DNA of 64,000 nt from JAVWPP01 sp036635835 (lineage in GTDB: Bacteria; Bacillota; Clostridia; TANB77; CAG-465). The notes under the pieces were generated by a model, which ran no database searches, was not told the DNA's origin, and was given only the letters and a program-made list of their open reading frames with translations. Each line of letters begins with the position of its first letter. Positions within the stretch are counted from its first letter, which is position 1. Below are positions 8,439-17,396 of this stretch, in pieces. Where the stretch lies: positions 62,001 through 126,000 of the forward strand of contig JAVWPP010000001.1 of the NCBI GenBank assembly GCA_036635835.1. Direction: 5' to 3'. The position numbers were made by a program, and so were the translations under genes.

Positions 8439-8966
8439 CTATATTTCTAAATAACTAATTTTAAATACTTTACTTCTTGTATCTAATTGGAATCCTATGA
8501 AGGTATTTTCGCTGATTGTTTTAATTTCAGCTAAATACACTTCAATTCCATTTTTATCTGCTATTTTATATAATTTAAATAAATTATTTTCATTAATATA
8601 AAAGTCATTGTCTTTTGTTGATTTAAAGTTTTTAGATATATATTCTTTTATTTTTTTCTTATAATCAAAGAAGGAGTGTTCTTTTTTAAGCGATTTTGTA
8701 AGTACTGAATATGTAGTTTTATCGTCCTTAGATAATAATCCTTCTATGTACATATTCATAACGGTTTCCGCTCTATTAAACTGCGTGTAATCTTTGATAA
8801 GGTTTTCATCTTTAATATATGATTTGTAATCTTCAATTTTTATTTCACTTTTTGTGGTTTTTGCATTTAAACTTATCAAACTTGAGATTCCCCATAAAAG
8901 AATAACTGTAAGTCCTATAATGGCAATTATCATATTAATATTTTTCTTTTTAATATTTTCAAACAT
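8439..8966 (-). CDS. Single-pass membrane protein of the T4SS-like operon
   Basis: 175 aa. A short basic head, one membrane helix (about 11-33) and a 140-residue outer domain rich in Lys, Tyr and Asn. Its start has GGAGGT upstream. It lies 15 bases after the first TrbL-like gene and 8 bases before the 285-aa gene, so it is co-transcribed with the channel genes. Size and layout match the 161-aa and 211-aa proteins nearby. No family is recognised; a VirB8-like scaffold role is possible. Confidence 0.6.
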   Translation of the reverse strand: MFENIKKKNINMIIAIIGLTVILLWGISSLISLNAKTTKSEIKIEDYKSYIKDENLIKDYTQFNRAETVMNMYIEGLLSKDDKTTYSVLTKSLKKEHSFFDYKKKIKEYISKNFKSTKDNDFYINENNLFKLYKIADKNGIEVYLAEIKTISENTFIGFQLDTRSKVFKISYLEI

Positions 8967-8981
8967 TAACTACCTCCATAA

Positions 8982-11249
8982 TTATTGTGAATCTTCTATA
9001 TTATCTTTTTTTCTTTTATTATCTATTGTTGTTTTTACTGATTTTTCTCTATTTTGATTTCCTCCAATAGTTTTATTTGCACTACTCTCATAACTTACTT
9101 GCTCGCTGATTTTTTGTTGTAAATGCTCTTCATAATTTATTTGAGGTTCTATCATTTTAAGCTGTGCTTCTCTTCCGACATTTTTTCCTATAGTTTCTGC
9201 TATTTTGTCTCCGCCTGAAATTAATGCACCAGATATTGCTGACATATCATTAAGAGATCCAGATGCACCTCCACCCATAGCTAAACCTGCAACTACTGTT
9301 GCTGGTGACATGATTGCTGCAATTGTTTTTCCTGCTAATTGTTTTTCTTGTTCTCTAAGCTGCATTTCAAGTTCTTGTACAGACTTGCCTGGTAAACCAG
9401 AACTTGTCTGAGCTTGTTTTGGTAATTCTGCATTTGCCGCTGCTTGAATTCCTGTGCCTTTAGTTAATCTGTCTGGACTTGCTGCACCTTTAATTGTACT
9501 TGACATAGTTGAAGTTTGGCTCTGCACTGCTTGTAATATTTTATCTAACGCAAGTGCTATTCTATTTACTTCCGGTGAAGCTGTTCCTGTAGCTTTCAAT
9601 GCTTGATTTACATCATTCATATCTACTTTTCCATCTCCAATACCAGGCTGCACTGTTGAAGTTTGCCTAGTAGCAGATGGACCTACATATGTTAACAGAT
9701 CCTTATTTGCAACATCTGTTGGTAATTTAGGAGGTGCTGCATTTGGCTGAACTTCTCTTGCTTTAGCTTTTTCAAGCTGAGATCTAGTAGATTTAATTCC
9801 TTTTCTACCAGCTGCCATACCCGTAAAGTTGTCTTTTATATTTTTTGTTGCACCAGCTGCAAGTGAGAAACCTGCAAAACCAAGTTTTCCTGCGTTTTGT
9901 AGACTTCCTGCTTTGGAATCTGGTACTCCAACGAAATCTTTAATTATTGCTTCTACTCTAGTTAATGAGGCTATTGCAACCACTTCTATAATTGCTATAA
10001 GACCAGCAACTTTATCATGCTGCGCTGCATTATCTCCCATTTGTGTATCTAAAGTAGTAATGCCAGCTTGTTTTGCTAAACTGTTTATAAGTATCATAGT
10101 GAAAAACATTATAAATGCATGTATAGATTGCATAAATACTGCAATTCCAAACTGCGTTAACCATTTTTCAAAAAGTCCGCCTTTTTGTCCTAATACTTTT
10201 TTAATTGTATCTATTCCTATTACAAACGGGAATAGCATACCTAAAATAAGGCAGTAGAATAACCTTTTAATATATAGTATCGTTAGTGCAATAGTCTGTC
10301 CTATCATAACTGCAAGAATAATTGTAGCCATAAGTTCCCCAGATACCGACCTTTGCAAATACATTAAAAACATACCTTCAAATCCATATGCTTTTTCTTG
10401 TACCGTTTCTACTTGGTTTAACCCTTCATTAATAAGAATTGCACCAAAAGATACTCCTAGTACCGGGCCTAGTAATACGGTCGTTGCTGCGCCTACTGCA
10501 GCGCCTGCGACCCATGCTCCTAGTTTCTCCATAAAGGATAGTTCTTTATCTTTTAATAAAGTTATAGACACTGGTATTTCTTCTTTTTGCGCGGCTTGAT
10601 ATAGATTAGAGACTATTTGCTCGTTTAGAAAAAATATACCTGCCATAAGGAAATGACCTACAAACAGCAGTATTATACCGGTTAGCCAAGTTGCTATTGC
10701 TGTTTTATATTGTGCTTTTTGCTGCGCTGAAACTGATATTGCAAGCTTTATTCCAATTATTAAAGCAATTACAACAAACAGAGTTGCAACAATTGACACG
10801 CCTGTGTAATATAACGGGCTGATAGCTTTAGATACTATTTCTATTAAATTAAAGCTTCCTCCAGGAGGTGCTTTAGCTGGATTAATAAAATTAGGATCAA
10901 AGAATGGTATGATATTAAACACCATATGATATGGCATTGGAAAATACACTTCCGTATTTTCAGTAACTCCCATCATTGAGAATACAACAGATATAACTGA
11001 TACGACCATATAAATAATGAATCTTATTAGTAGTGAAAGCATATCTATTATAGCTCCTGAAATAAAGCCAAGCGAAGTAGCTTTTTTCAATATTTGATTT
11101 AGTATTGTAGTTTTTTGACCATTCTCGCCATCAATTAAAGCTGTATTTAATTCCGTATGTGTTATTTCTGCAAAAATAGTGTTTGTAGCCACTAATACTA
11201 AAGTTACGATTAGAGATACTATTATAATTTTTTTAAGTACCTTTTTCAT
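8982..11249 (-). CDS. TrbL/VirB6-like polytopic channel protein, paralogue 1
   Basis: 755 aa. A cleavable signal peptide (about 1-27, ending NTIFA), then about seven hydrophobic segments between residues 60 and 435, and a hydrophilic Ala/Gln-rich tail from about 490. It matches paralogue 2 (5057-7267) over the membrane part, for example FFDPNFINPA (116-125) and FMQSIHAFIMFFT (about 373-385). TrbL/VirB6 proteins form the inner-membrane part of the T4SS translocation path. The tail holds GDGKVDMNDV (538-547), a partial dockerin-like calcium loop also present in paralogue 2. AAGGAG precedes the ATG. It follows the VirB4 ATPase gene by 11 bases, the usual VirB4-VirB6 neighbourhood. Confidence 0.8.
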   Translation of the reverse strand: MKKVLKKIIIVSLIVTLVLVATNTIFAEITHTELNTALIDGENGQKTTILNQILKKATSLGFISGAIIDMLSLLIRFIIYMVVSVISVVFSMMGVTENTEVYFPMPYHMVFNIIPFFDPNFINPAKAPPGGSFNLIEIVSKAISPLYYTGVSIVATLFVVIALIIGIKLAISVSAQQKAQYKTAIATWLTGIILLFVGHFLMAGIFFLNEQIVSNLYQAAQKEEIPVSITLLKDKELSFMEKLGAWVAGAAVGAATTVLLGPVLGVSFGAILINEGLNQVETVQEKAYGFEGMFLMYLQRSVSGELMATIILAVMIGQTIALTILYIKRLFYCLILGMLFPFVIGIDTIKKVLGQKGGLFEKWLTQFGIAVFMQSIHAFIMFFTMILINSLAKQAGITTLDTQMGDNAAQHDKVAGLIAIIEVVAIASLTRVEAIIKDFVGVPDSKAGSLQNAGKLGFAGFSLAAGATKNIKDNFTGMAAGRKGIKSTRSQLEKAKAREVQPNAAPPKLPTDVANKDLLTYVGPSATRQTSTVQPGIGDGKVDMNDVNQALKATGTASPEVNRIALALDKILQAVQSQTSTMSSTIKGAASPDRLTKGTGIQAAANAELPKQAQTSSGLPGKSVQELEMQLREQEKQLAGKTIAAIMSPATVVAGLAMGGGASGSLNDMSAISGALISGGDKIAETIGKNVGREAQLKMIEPQINYEEHLQQKISEQVSYESSANKTIGGNQNREKSVKTTIDNKRKKDNIEDSQ

Positions 11250-11260
11250 ATAATCTCCTT

Positions 11261-13249
11261 CTACTGTGCTGATTGAGCATTCATATTTGCGAGTTTAGAT
11301 AAGTTTGTTTCAACAAATTCAAACTCTTTTTGTGTAGGTTGAATAGCAATAACTGCAGACTCTTGACCTATTTTTATTAAGCCTTCACCTCTAACACATG
11401 TTAATAAGAATTGTGATTCTCCATCACTTAGCTTAAATACTTCTTTTAAATATTGTATTTCAGATTTATCTTGTGCTAAAAATAATTTAATTTCAGAAGA
11501 TGTTAAAACTGCTTGAGCTTCTTTTTTCTCATAAAAGTCCTGGAACTTTTGAGAAACAACTGTTAATGATACATTTCTTTTTCTAGCACGTCTAGCCATT
11601 GTATTTAAGAACTGTACAGCTTCTGGATAATCTAGTAACATCCACGCCTCATCTACTAGTACTCTCTTCTTTTTAGCTTTTGTTTTATCTTCACTGTTTT
11701 TCTTAACATATTTTTCCCATATCCAAGAAAGTAGGATTTGCTGAGCAAGTGGTCTTGCAAATTTTTCTTCTAGCTGAGATATATTAATATTTATAAATGG
11801 TGAACCTTCTAAAAGTTCAAATGTAGATTGTCCATCAAAGTATGCCATTTGCCCATCTAGTTTTCTTACATACTGTTTCATAACTTTTACAAGGTAACTG
11901 TAGTGATAACTGTATGCGCCATTTTGATTTTCTCCTGCTTTAACTAAAAGCGTATCATACCAAGAACTAATTGTTGGCATGTCTTTCTTTGTTAAGCCGA
12001 TTCTATTGTTTATTCCACTTGCACTATTAGAATCTATGTATATACTATTTACGTCATTATTTATACCATGCCTTGCATATTCCTCAGCAACTATTTCTGC
12101 TATTATTTGTTTTGTTAACTCATTAACTTCTGAGCTTCTTGTTGCTCCACGAGCCATTGTAAGTAGTGCTTGTGTAACGTCCTCTATTTTATTTTCTACA
12201 TTAAGAACTAATTTATCTTTACCTGTAATTTCATCTTTAGTTGTTTCTGTCTCAATATCAAAAATATTTATTACAGTATTACTATTTGGGCTTAAATTGA
12301 TGTTTATACCGCATAAAGCTTCTGCAACAACAACATACTCACCCTCGGCGTCTAGTACTAAATTTTCTATACCCATAAGTACAGATGATCTAGCCATTAT
12401 AGTTTTGATTGTAACTGATTTTCCAGAACCTGATTTTCCAAATATAATCATATTATAATTAGTTAATGAAGAATGGAAATTATCAAAAAGCAGTGGTAAA
12501 CCTGTTTGTTTATTCATTCCTATAGGAACTCCAATTGGATGTCCAACTTCTGCTGCTACAAATGGGAAAACTGTTGACATTGAACCTCTATCAAAAGTAT
12601 GTTTTCTTGTTATTTTATTATTGTTAAGCGGTAAATTAGATTGAAGCGCTTCTTCTTGTATTGCCCATGCTGCTTTTAGAGTGATCATATTTTTTGATGC
12701 TTCCATAGCAAGCATTTCTGAAGATTTATCTAACTCTTCTTTGTTATATGCAAAAAGAGTAGCAATAATAGTAGCTTCAAATAATTTATTATATCCTGCT
12801 GCTATCTGATCTCTTAACTGTTCTGCTTCAGATTGTTTAGCAGATAGTACAGATTCTCTATTGATATCTCCTCTATCTCTTGCTACATATCTTTCTGCTT
12901 GTAATTCAACAATGGTTTTTCCTAAATCTTTTTGAGATATAGTTTCAGATATTGGATTAATATATACGGATGTATTTATATCTCCAAACTCATATATATC
13001 TGCTAAAAAATATGGGAATATTGCTTGTCTTGGTATGGTTGTTAAATAGAAAGTTCTAGCGTACCTAGATACTTTAGAAAATATCTCTAAATAATCAAAA
13101 TGAGTAGCATCTATTCCTGATGGAGATATTAAGTCTTTTAATCCTGATTTGTTTTGGTCTAAAAAGCTCATTTCTTTTTCTCCAGCGCTTATGATTTCTT
13201 CTTCTGTTTTAACTGCTTCATTTTTTTGTTTTTTCTTACTTCCAAACAT
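11261..13249 (-). CDS. VirB4/TraC-type T4SS ATPase
   Basis: 662 aa, cytoplasmic or membrane-associated. The N-terminal TraC-like half (about 40-230) precedes a P-loop motor domain with Walker A GKSGSGKS (271-278) and the VirB4-type Walker B VLVDEAWMLL in the last third, followed by RRARKRN and VVSQKFQDF motifs that are typical of VirB4/TraC. These ATPases energise pilus assembly and substrate transport. The ATG directly follows the stop codon of the upstream 531-aa gene (TAAATG), implying translational coupling. Both nucleotide-binding motifs look intact, so the machine is probably active. It is the only ATPase of the system in view; no VirD4 or VirB11 homologue is seen. Confidence 0.92.
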   Translation of the reverse strand: MFGSKKKQKNEAVKTEEEIISAGEKEMSFLDQNKSGLKDLISPSGIDATHFDYLEIFSKVSRYARTFYLTTIPRQAIFPYFLADIYEFGDINTSVYINPISETISQKDLGKTIVELQAERYVARDRGDINRESVLSAKQSEAEQLRDQIAAGYNKLFEATIIATLFAYNKEELDKSSEMLAMEASKNMITLKAAWAIQEEALQSNLPLNNNKITRKHTFDRGSMSTVFPFVAAEVGHPIGVPIGMNKQTGLPLLFDNFHSSLTNYNMIIFGKSGSGKSVTIKTIMARSSVLMGIENLVLDAEGEYVVVAEALCGININLSPNSNTVINIFDIETETTKDEITGKDKLVLNVENKIEDVTQALLTMARGATRSSEVNELTKQIIAEIVAEEYARHGINNDVNSIYIDSNSASGINNRIGLTKKDMPTISSWYDTLLVKAGENQNGAYSYHYSYLVKVMKQYVRKLDGQMAYFDGQSTFELLEGSPFININISQLEEKFARPLAQQILLSWIWEKYVKKNSEDKTKAKKKRVLVDEAWMLLDYPEAVQFLNTMARRARKRNVSLTVVSQKFQDFYEKKEAQAVLTSSEIKLFLAQDKSEIQYLKEVFKLSDGESQFLLTCVRGEGLIKIGQESAVIAIQPTQKEFEFVETNLSKLANMNAQSAQ

Positions 13250-14845
13250 TTATATTCCTCCTTCGTTATTATTATTTGTTACAGCTTCTTTGTTTAAGTA
13301 TGGGTTGTTATTGCGCATTTCTTCTAATTTTTGTTCTTTTGAAATCTCCGTACTTTGTACTGGCTGTTGTTTAATTACTTGTTCTAGTGGTCTTGCAACT
13401 TGTGGCTGAGTAGCTTGTGGCTGTTTAATTACCTGTTCTAACGGCCTTGCAACTTGCCCCTGCTGTGTAACTATCTGAGGCTGCTTAACTACTTGTTCTA
13501 ATGGTTTTGCAACTTGTGGCTCTTGTACTTGACTTGCTTGTGGAGCTTGAGGTGTATTTGGCTGCGCTGTTACTTGCTGAGCTTGTGGCGGCGTAGCTAC
13601 TGGCCTTTGCACTTGTTGCTGCTGAACTACTTGTCTTTGCTGCATTGCTGCTGCTCTTTCGAATTCTTCTTGCCTTAACTTAGCCTGTCTTTCTCTTTCT
13701 TCTTCTTTTACTCTTTCTGCTCTATCTATGTGTTTTTTTATGATTATTTTAGTCAATGCATCTTTTGTTTCTAAGTCTATATCTGCTTCTGCAACATATT
13801 TCATAGCTAATTTATCTACATCTGCTTCTTCACTTGCTGCTTGCTCACCTGCTATAGGTAAAGAGCCTTTAGCTAGACCTTCTGTGATCATTTGCTGTAA
13901 TCTTTTTGAGCTTTCTTTTTGATATTCTTTAGAAAGAACTTCATCTTTTTTCTCTTCTATGTCTTTTGATGTTGAATATAGTCTATAGAATTCTGATGAT
14001 AATGCTTGTTTAACATCTATTATTTTTTCATCATCTCTGTTGTATGAAATATATAATAGTTCTGCTAGCTGGTTAGAATCTATTACTTCTCCTGAAACTG
14101 AGCAGGCTTGAAGTGCACTTATTATTGAGCGGGCTCTGGTGTAGAGCTCGGTATAGCACATTTGAGTTATTTCTTGTGGAGTGAATTTTTCTAAGTTTGT
14201 TATTTCGCTTTTATTATATGAAAAAATTATATAAAATTTTCTTTGAAGCATTTGCTTGTTACTACTCATTTTTTCTACATAATTTGTTATATCATTTGCA
14301 TACGAAAACATATTGCTATATTTTTGATAATTAAGCTGCGCATCAAACAAGTCTTTATGTGATGTTGTAGGCTCTTGTATTGCTTTTTTCAAATCTTGCT
14401 CATATGTTTTACATTGTAACTCTATATCATCTATTTTTTCTTTATATATTCTCATACTACTTCTTAAATCTACAGCTCTTGCTTGAACGTAAATTTGTAT
14501 TGGACATCTTAATGTATTTAAAAAAGTTATAAAACCTTCTTCTACCGCCATTTGTTCTATTTCTGACATTAAATCATAATTTATACCTTTACACTGAACA
14601 ACCATGGTATATACATTTCCACCTTTTTGTATTATCATATCATCTGAAATTTTATCAAATTCCATGAAATTAACTATATCAACCATTGGTACAGCTTTTT
14701 TAGCAAAAATCTTTTCTTCTTCTTTATCTACTTCGCCTTTTCCTGTTTCTTTTGTTTTAGGCGGTTTTTTATCTGTCATTATAAATACTATTATTACAAC
14801 TATTACAACTACTGCTCCTAGAATCCATATTAATTGATTTTCCAT
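13250..14845 (-). CDS. Membrane-anchored TraC/VirB4 N-domain-like protein with Pro/Gln repeat tail
   Basis: 531 aa from the ATG at 14845, which has GGAG 9 bases upstream; a longer frame starting 39 bases earlier lacks a good site. One N-terminal membrane helix (about 5-23), then a domain (about 50-300) with VQCKGINYDLMSEIEQ and a PIQIYVQ segment, like the N-terminal domain of TraC/VirB4-type proteins but without any P-loop. A charged coiled region follows, then a Gln/Pro tail (about 390-500) with three copies of a unit resembling ARPLEQVIKQPQ. It is paralogous to the 411-aa protein at 15029-16264. It overlaps translationally with the ATPase gene. A likely role is an ATPase-docking or inner-membrane scaffold subunit. 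Confidence 0.7.
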   Translation of the reverse strand: MENQLIWILGAVVVIVVIIVFIMTDKKPPKTKETGKGEVDKEEEKIFAKKAVPMVDIVNFMEFDKISDDMIIQKGGNVYTMVVQCKGINYDLMSEIEQMAVEEGFITFLNTLRCPIQIYVQARAVDLRSSMRIYKEKIDDIELQCKTYEQDLKKAIQEPTTSHKDLFDAQLNYQKYSNMFSYANDITNYVEKMSSNKQMLQRKFYIIFSYNKSEITNLEKFTPQEITQMCYTELYTRARSIISALQACSVSGEVIDSNQLAELLYISYNRDDEKIIDVKQALSSEFYRLYSTSKDIEEKKDEVLSKEYQKESSKRLQQMITEGLAKGSLPIAGEQAASEEADVDKLAMKYVAEADIDLETKDALTKIIIKKHIDRAERVKEEERERQAKLRQEEFERAAAMQQRQVVQQQQVQRPVATPPQAQQVTAQPNTPQAPQASQVQEPQVAKPLEQVVKQPQIVTQQGQVARPLEQVIKQPQATQPQVARPLEQVIKQQPVQSTEISKEQKLEEMRNNNPYLNKEAVTNNNNEGGI

Positions 14846-14924
14846 TTGACTTGTCTCCTTTTTTAGACATATGCTATTTAGCATTAGAAATTATTTATAT
14901 TTTTTTATATTTTCATTACATACT

Positions 14925-14960
14925 ATTATACTAAAATCTTATCATAAGTAGATTTTCTTT
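14925..14960 (-). promoter_or_regulatory. Possible promoter of the ATPase transcript
   Basis: A perfect TATAAT lies in this stretch of the minus strand, upstream of the 531-aa gene and downstream of the terminator at 15012-15052. No convincing -35 hexamer sits at 16-18 bases, so this is only a candidate. Confidence 0.3.
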
Positions 14961-15011
14961 GCAAGAACTTTTAGTGATTTTCTACATGTTTTGCATATTA
15001 AAAAAAACATA

Positions 15012-15052
15012 AAAAAGGCAACCCAATATTAAAATATTGAATTGCTTTTTAT
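15012..15052 (-). terminator. Terminator overlapping the end of the 411-aa gene
   Basis: GCAATTCAATATT and AATATTGGGTTGC pair on the minus strand with G-U pairs, followed by U-rich sequence. The stop codon (15029-15031) lies inside the structure, so translation to the end could modulate termination. Confidence 0.65.
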
Positions 15053-16264
15053 TGCAGGTGTAACAATACCTGTTTTACTATCAACCTTTGTTGTTTGATT
15101 TATGCTAGTATCTAGCTCAACTCCAGCTGCTTTTATTTTTTCTATATGTTTTTTAACAATTAATTTAGTTAATGCATCTTTTGTTTCTAGATCTATGTCT
15201 GCACCAGCTATAATTTTAACTGCCATTTTATCTATTTTCTCATCTCGCTCTACATCTTCGTTTACTTCTGGTTTAAGCCTGCCTTTAGCTTCATCTTGAG
15301 CTCTTTTTATTTTTTGCTTTTCTGCTTTTTCGCTTAAATATTCATTACGTAAAAACTCATTCTTCTGATTCATGCTGTCTCTAGTTGATGAATATACATT
15401 GTAAAATCCAGAATCTACGGCTTGTTTTATTTCTATGATCTTATCGTCATAAGTATTTAGTGAAACATACAATAAGTCTACTAATTCATTACTTGTAAGA
15501 ACCTTTGAAACTACTTGACATGCATTTAATGCATCTATAAGTTCGCAAGCTTTTTTATATAATACGGAATACGCATATTCTGCAATCTTTTTGGCTTTTA
15601 CTTTTTCATCTTGTGGTATTTCAGACTTATCAAAAGAAAATATAATGTAAAACTTTCTTTGAAGCATTCTTTTATTAAATGTAACTTTTTCAGTATATCT
15701 AGTTATATCATCTGCATATTGATACATATTATTTGTTTGCTGTATTTTCATTTGTGCATCATATATTTTTTTAGAATCTATCTCCATACTTTGCATAAGC
15801 ACTTGATATTCTCTCTCCGCATCTTCGCATTTAATTCTTAAGCTTTCTACTTTATTTTTATACATTTCTAAATTTTCTTTTAATTCTATTGTTCTAGATT
15901 GAACATAAATTTGAATTGGGTAATCTATTAATTCCATACAATCAACGAAACCTTTTTCTACTTTTAATTGTTCTATTTCGGACATCAAATCATAATTTAT
16001 GCCTTTACACTGAATTATCATAGTATATCTACCATCTGAGTTTTGTACAATCATATTATCTAAAATTCTATCAAATTCTACAAACTTAGAAAGATTAACA
16101 AGTTCAGGAGGCTTAGCTTTTTTCTTAGGTTCATTGCTCTCAGGCATATTTGGATTTTTTTTATTTGCGGCTTTCTTTGCAGATTGTTTATCTGTAACCA
16201 TAAGAAATATAAATCCACCTACAGAAAGAACCAAAACTAATATTGTTATTAATTCAAAATTCAT
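15029..16264 (-). CDS. Membrane-anchored TraC/VirB4 N-domain-like protein
   Basis: 411 aa. An N-terminal membrane helix (about 5-23), a Lys/Pro-rich linker (about 28-55), then a domain with IIQCKGINYDLMSEIEQ and YPIQIYVQSR and a central coiled region. It shares this plan with the 531-aa protein downstream but lacks the Gln/Pro tail. No Walker motif is present, so it is not an ATPase. Its ATG overlaps the stop of the PrgI-like gene by one base (TAATG), so the two are translated together. Two such separate modules beside one full ATPase suggest an anchored platform for VirB4; this is inference. Confidence 0.68.
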   Translation of the reverse strand: MNFELITILVLVLSVGGFIFLMVTDKQSAKKAANKKNPNMPESNEPKKKAKPPELVNLSKFVEFDRILDNMIVQNSDGRYTMIIQCKGINYDLMSEIEQLKVEKGFVDCMELIDYPIQIYVQSRTIELKENLEMYKNKVESLRIKCEDAEREYQVLMQSMEIDSKKIYDAQMKIQQTNNMYQYADDITRYTEKVTFNKRMLQRKFYIIFSFDKSEIPQDEKVKAKKIAEYAYSVLYKKACELIDALNACQVVSKVLTSNELVDLLYVSLNTYDDKIIEIKQAVDSGFYNVYSSTRDSMNQKNEFLRNEYLSEKAEKQKIKRAQDEAKGRLKPEVNEDVERDEKIDKMAVKIIAGADIDLETKDALTKLIVKKHIEKIKAAGVELDTSINQTTKVDSKTGIVTPAIKSNSIF

Positions 16265-16605
16265 TATTTAGTTTCTCCTTTTTTATATACATATAACTTT
16301 TTCTTTTTTGAAAAGAAAATTGTTCTTAATAGTATAGTTCCAACTTCTTCTCCACCTGCTTTTCTTAGTTTGCCCATTATTGGAGAATCCGGTATTGTTA
16401 ATGTTCCAACTAGATATCCCATTATAGCGCACAAAACAACCATGCCTAATCCAATTGCAACAAAGCCAAACGCAGCAAATAACAAGTAAAATATGCCACC
16501 AATAGCACCTCCACCTACAGTTGTCATAAATGATTTAACCGTAAAAATAAATAATATTCTTGTTTCACCTTTTACATTTCTTGGTACACTATATACATTA
16601 CCCAT
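16264..16605 (-). CDS. PrgI/VirB3-like inner-membrane protein
   Basis: 113 aa from the ATG at 16605, with GGAGGAG 7 bases upstream; a longer frame from 16641 has no site. It starts VPRNVKGETRILFIFTVKS, then two close hydrophobic segments (about 28-75), and a basic C-terminus ending in KKKKLYVYKKGETK. The early V-P-[RK] motif followed by paired helices is characteristic of the PrgI family, which occupies the VirB3 place next to VirB4 in Gram-positive T4SS. Its position just before TraC-like genes agrees. Confidence 0.72.
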   Translation of the reverse strand: MGNVYSVPRNVKGETRILFIFTVKSFMTTVGGGAIGGIFYLLFAAFGFVAIGLGMVVLCAIMGYLVGTLTIPDSPIMGKLRKAGGEEVGTILLRTIFFSKKKKLYVYKKGETK

Positions 16606-16631
16606 ATTAACTCCTCCGACCTTATATATAA

Positions 16632-16661
16632 ATATTACCACATATTATGTCTATATAGCAA
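16632..16661 (-). promoter_or_regulatory. Probable promoter of the PrgI-like gene
   Basis: TTGCTA (16656-16661), 18-base spacer, TAATAT (16632-16637), between the pilin terminator and the PrgI-like start. Confidence 0.4.
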
Positions 16662-16670
16662 TACGTTTTT

Positions 16671-16702
16671 AAAAAATAACGCATTAATTAAAATGCGTCA
16701 TT
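16671..16702 (-). terminator. Terminator after the double-pilin gene
   Basis: Arms 16679-16685 and 16692-16698 (ACGCATT/AATGCGT) with a 6-base loop, followed by a U-rich run on the minus strand. It separates the pilin genes from the machine genes, which would let pilin be made in excess. Confidence 0.75.
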
Positions 16703-16706
16703 TTTA

Positions 16707-17351
16707 TTATCCGAATAATGATTCCATTGCACCTGTTGCAAATGTTAAGAATGATGCTGTTGCGAAAACTAGCACTAATCCAATAACTAGTGGGAACATA
16801 GATTTCTTAATATCCGCTTTTGCATCTGCAGAAGCAAACATGTATCTAATACCTAAAGCTACAACTCCAGCAAATGCCGCAACTTGTGCAACAACTGCTA
16901 CTGTTTTAAACGCAGAACCTGTTATGCTTTCTATTGTTGGTGCTGAACTTACAAAAATTCCTTCTATAGCACCTGTTGCAAAGCTTGTTATAGTGCTTGC
17001 TGAATAGAAAAACAATGCTCCTACCATAAGTGTTAAAAAACTTTCCTTTATATTTGCTTTTGCATCTGATGCAGAATAAATATATTTAACACCTAGTATA
17101 ATTGATGCAATTAAGAATATTGCGTTTCCTACTATTTCTAGCACATATTTCGCCATTTCTACTATTGGTTCTATAGCTGTTTTTAATCCTTCTGCTGACC
17201 CTTGATCAGTTTTTCCTTGATTAAACCAGCTAAATGCTGTTCCAAAAAAACCGTTAACAGTATCTTTTGGATTAGTATCTGCGGCTAATACAGCTGTGCA
17301 CATCATCATTATGATAATTACAATAGGAATTACCTTTACTATTTTTTTCAT
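16707..17351 (-). CDS. Protein with two tandem TrbC/VirB2-like pilin modules
   Basis: 214 aa from the ATG at 17351 (GGAGGAG upstream). A signal peptide (about 1-23, ending AVLAA) is followed by two copies of a two-helix VirB2-like module. Module 1 (about 45-125) has VKYIYSASDAKANIKE and ends FATGAIEGIF; module 2 (about 130-214) has IRYMFASADAKADIKK and ends FATGAMESLF. The RYMF-x-SAD-x-KADIKK loop is shared with the three single-module pilins at 17397, 30282 and 30779. VirB2/TrbC proteins are the pilus or channel subunits of T4SS; a covalent tandem is unusual and could act as a tip, adaptor or base subunit. Confidence 0.78.
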   Translation of the reverse strand: MKKIVKVIPIVIIIMMMCTAVLAADTNPKDTVNGFFGTAFSWFNQGKTDQGSAEGLKTAIEPIVEMAKYVLEIVGNAIFLIASIILGVKYIYSASDAKANIKESFLTLMVGALFFYSASTITSFATGAIEGIFVSSAPTIESITGSAFKTVAVVAQVAAFAGVVALGIRYMFASADAKADIKKSMFPLVIGLVLVFATASFLTFATGAMESLFG

Positions 17352-17396
17352 GACTTCTCCTCCGTCCAATTATTTATATATACCTTTTTGTTTATT

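Noticed and set aside
5600..9660. True dockerin domains (cellulosome link)
   Set aside because: Only one half-loop is present in each tail, the first Asp/Asn ligands are missing, and no cohesin or cellulase is nearby.
9829..10257. Plus-strand open frames opposite TrbL-like and other genes
   Set aside because: Mirror images of AT-rich coding sequence without ribosome binding sites or recognisable domains.
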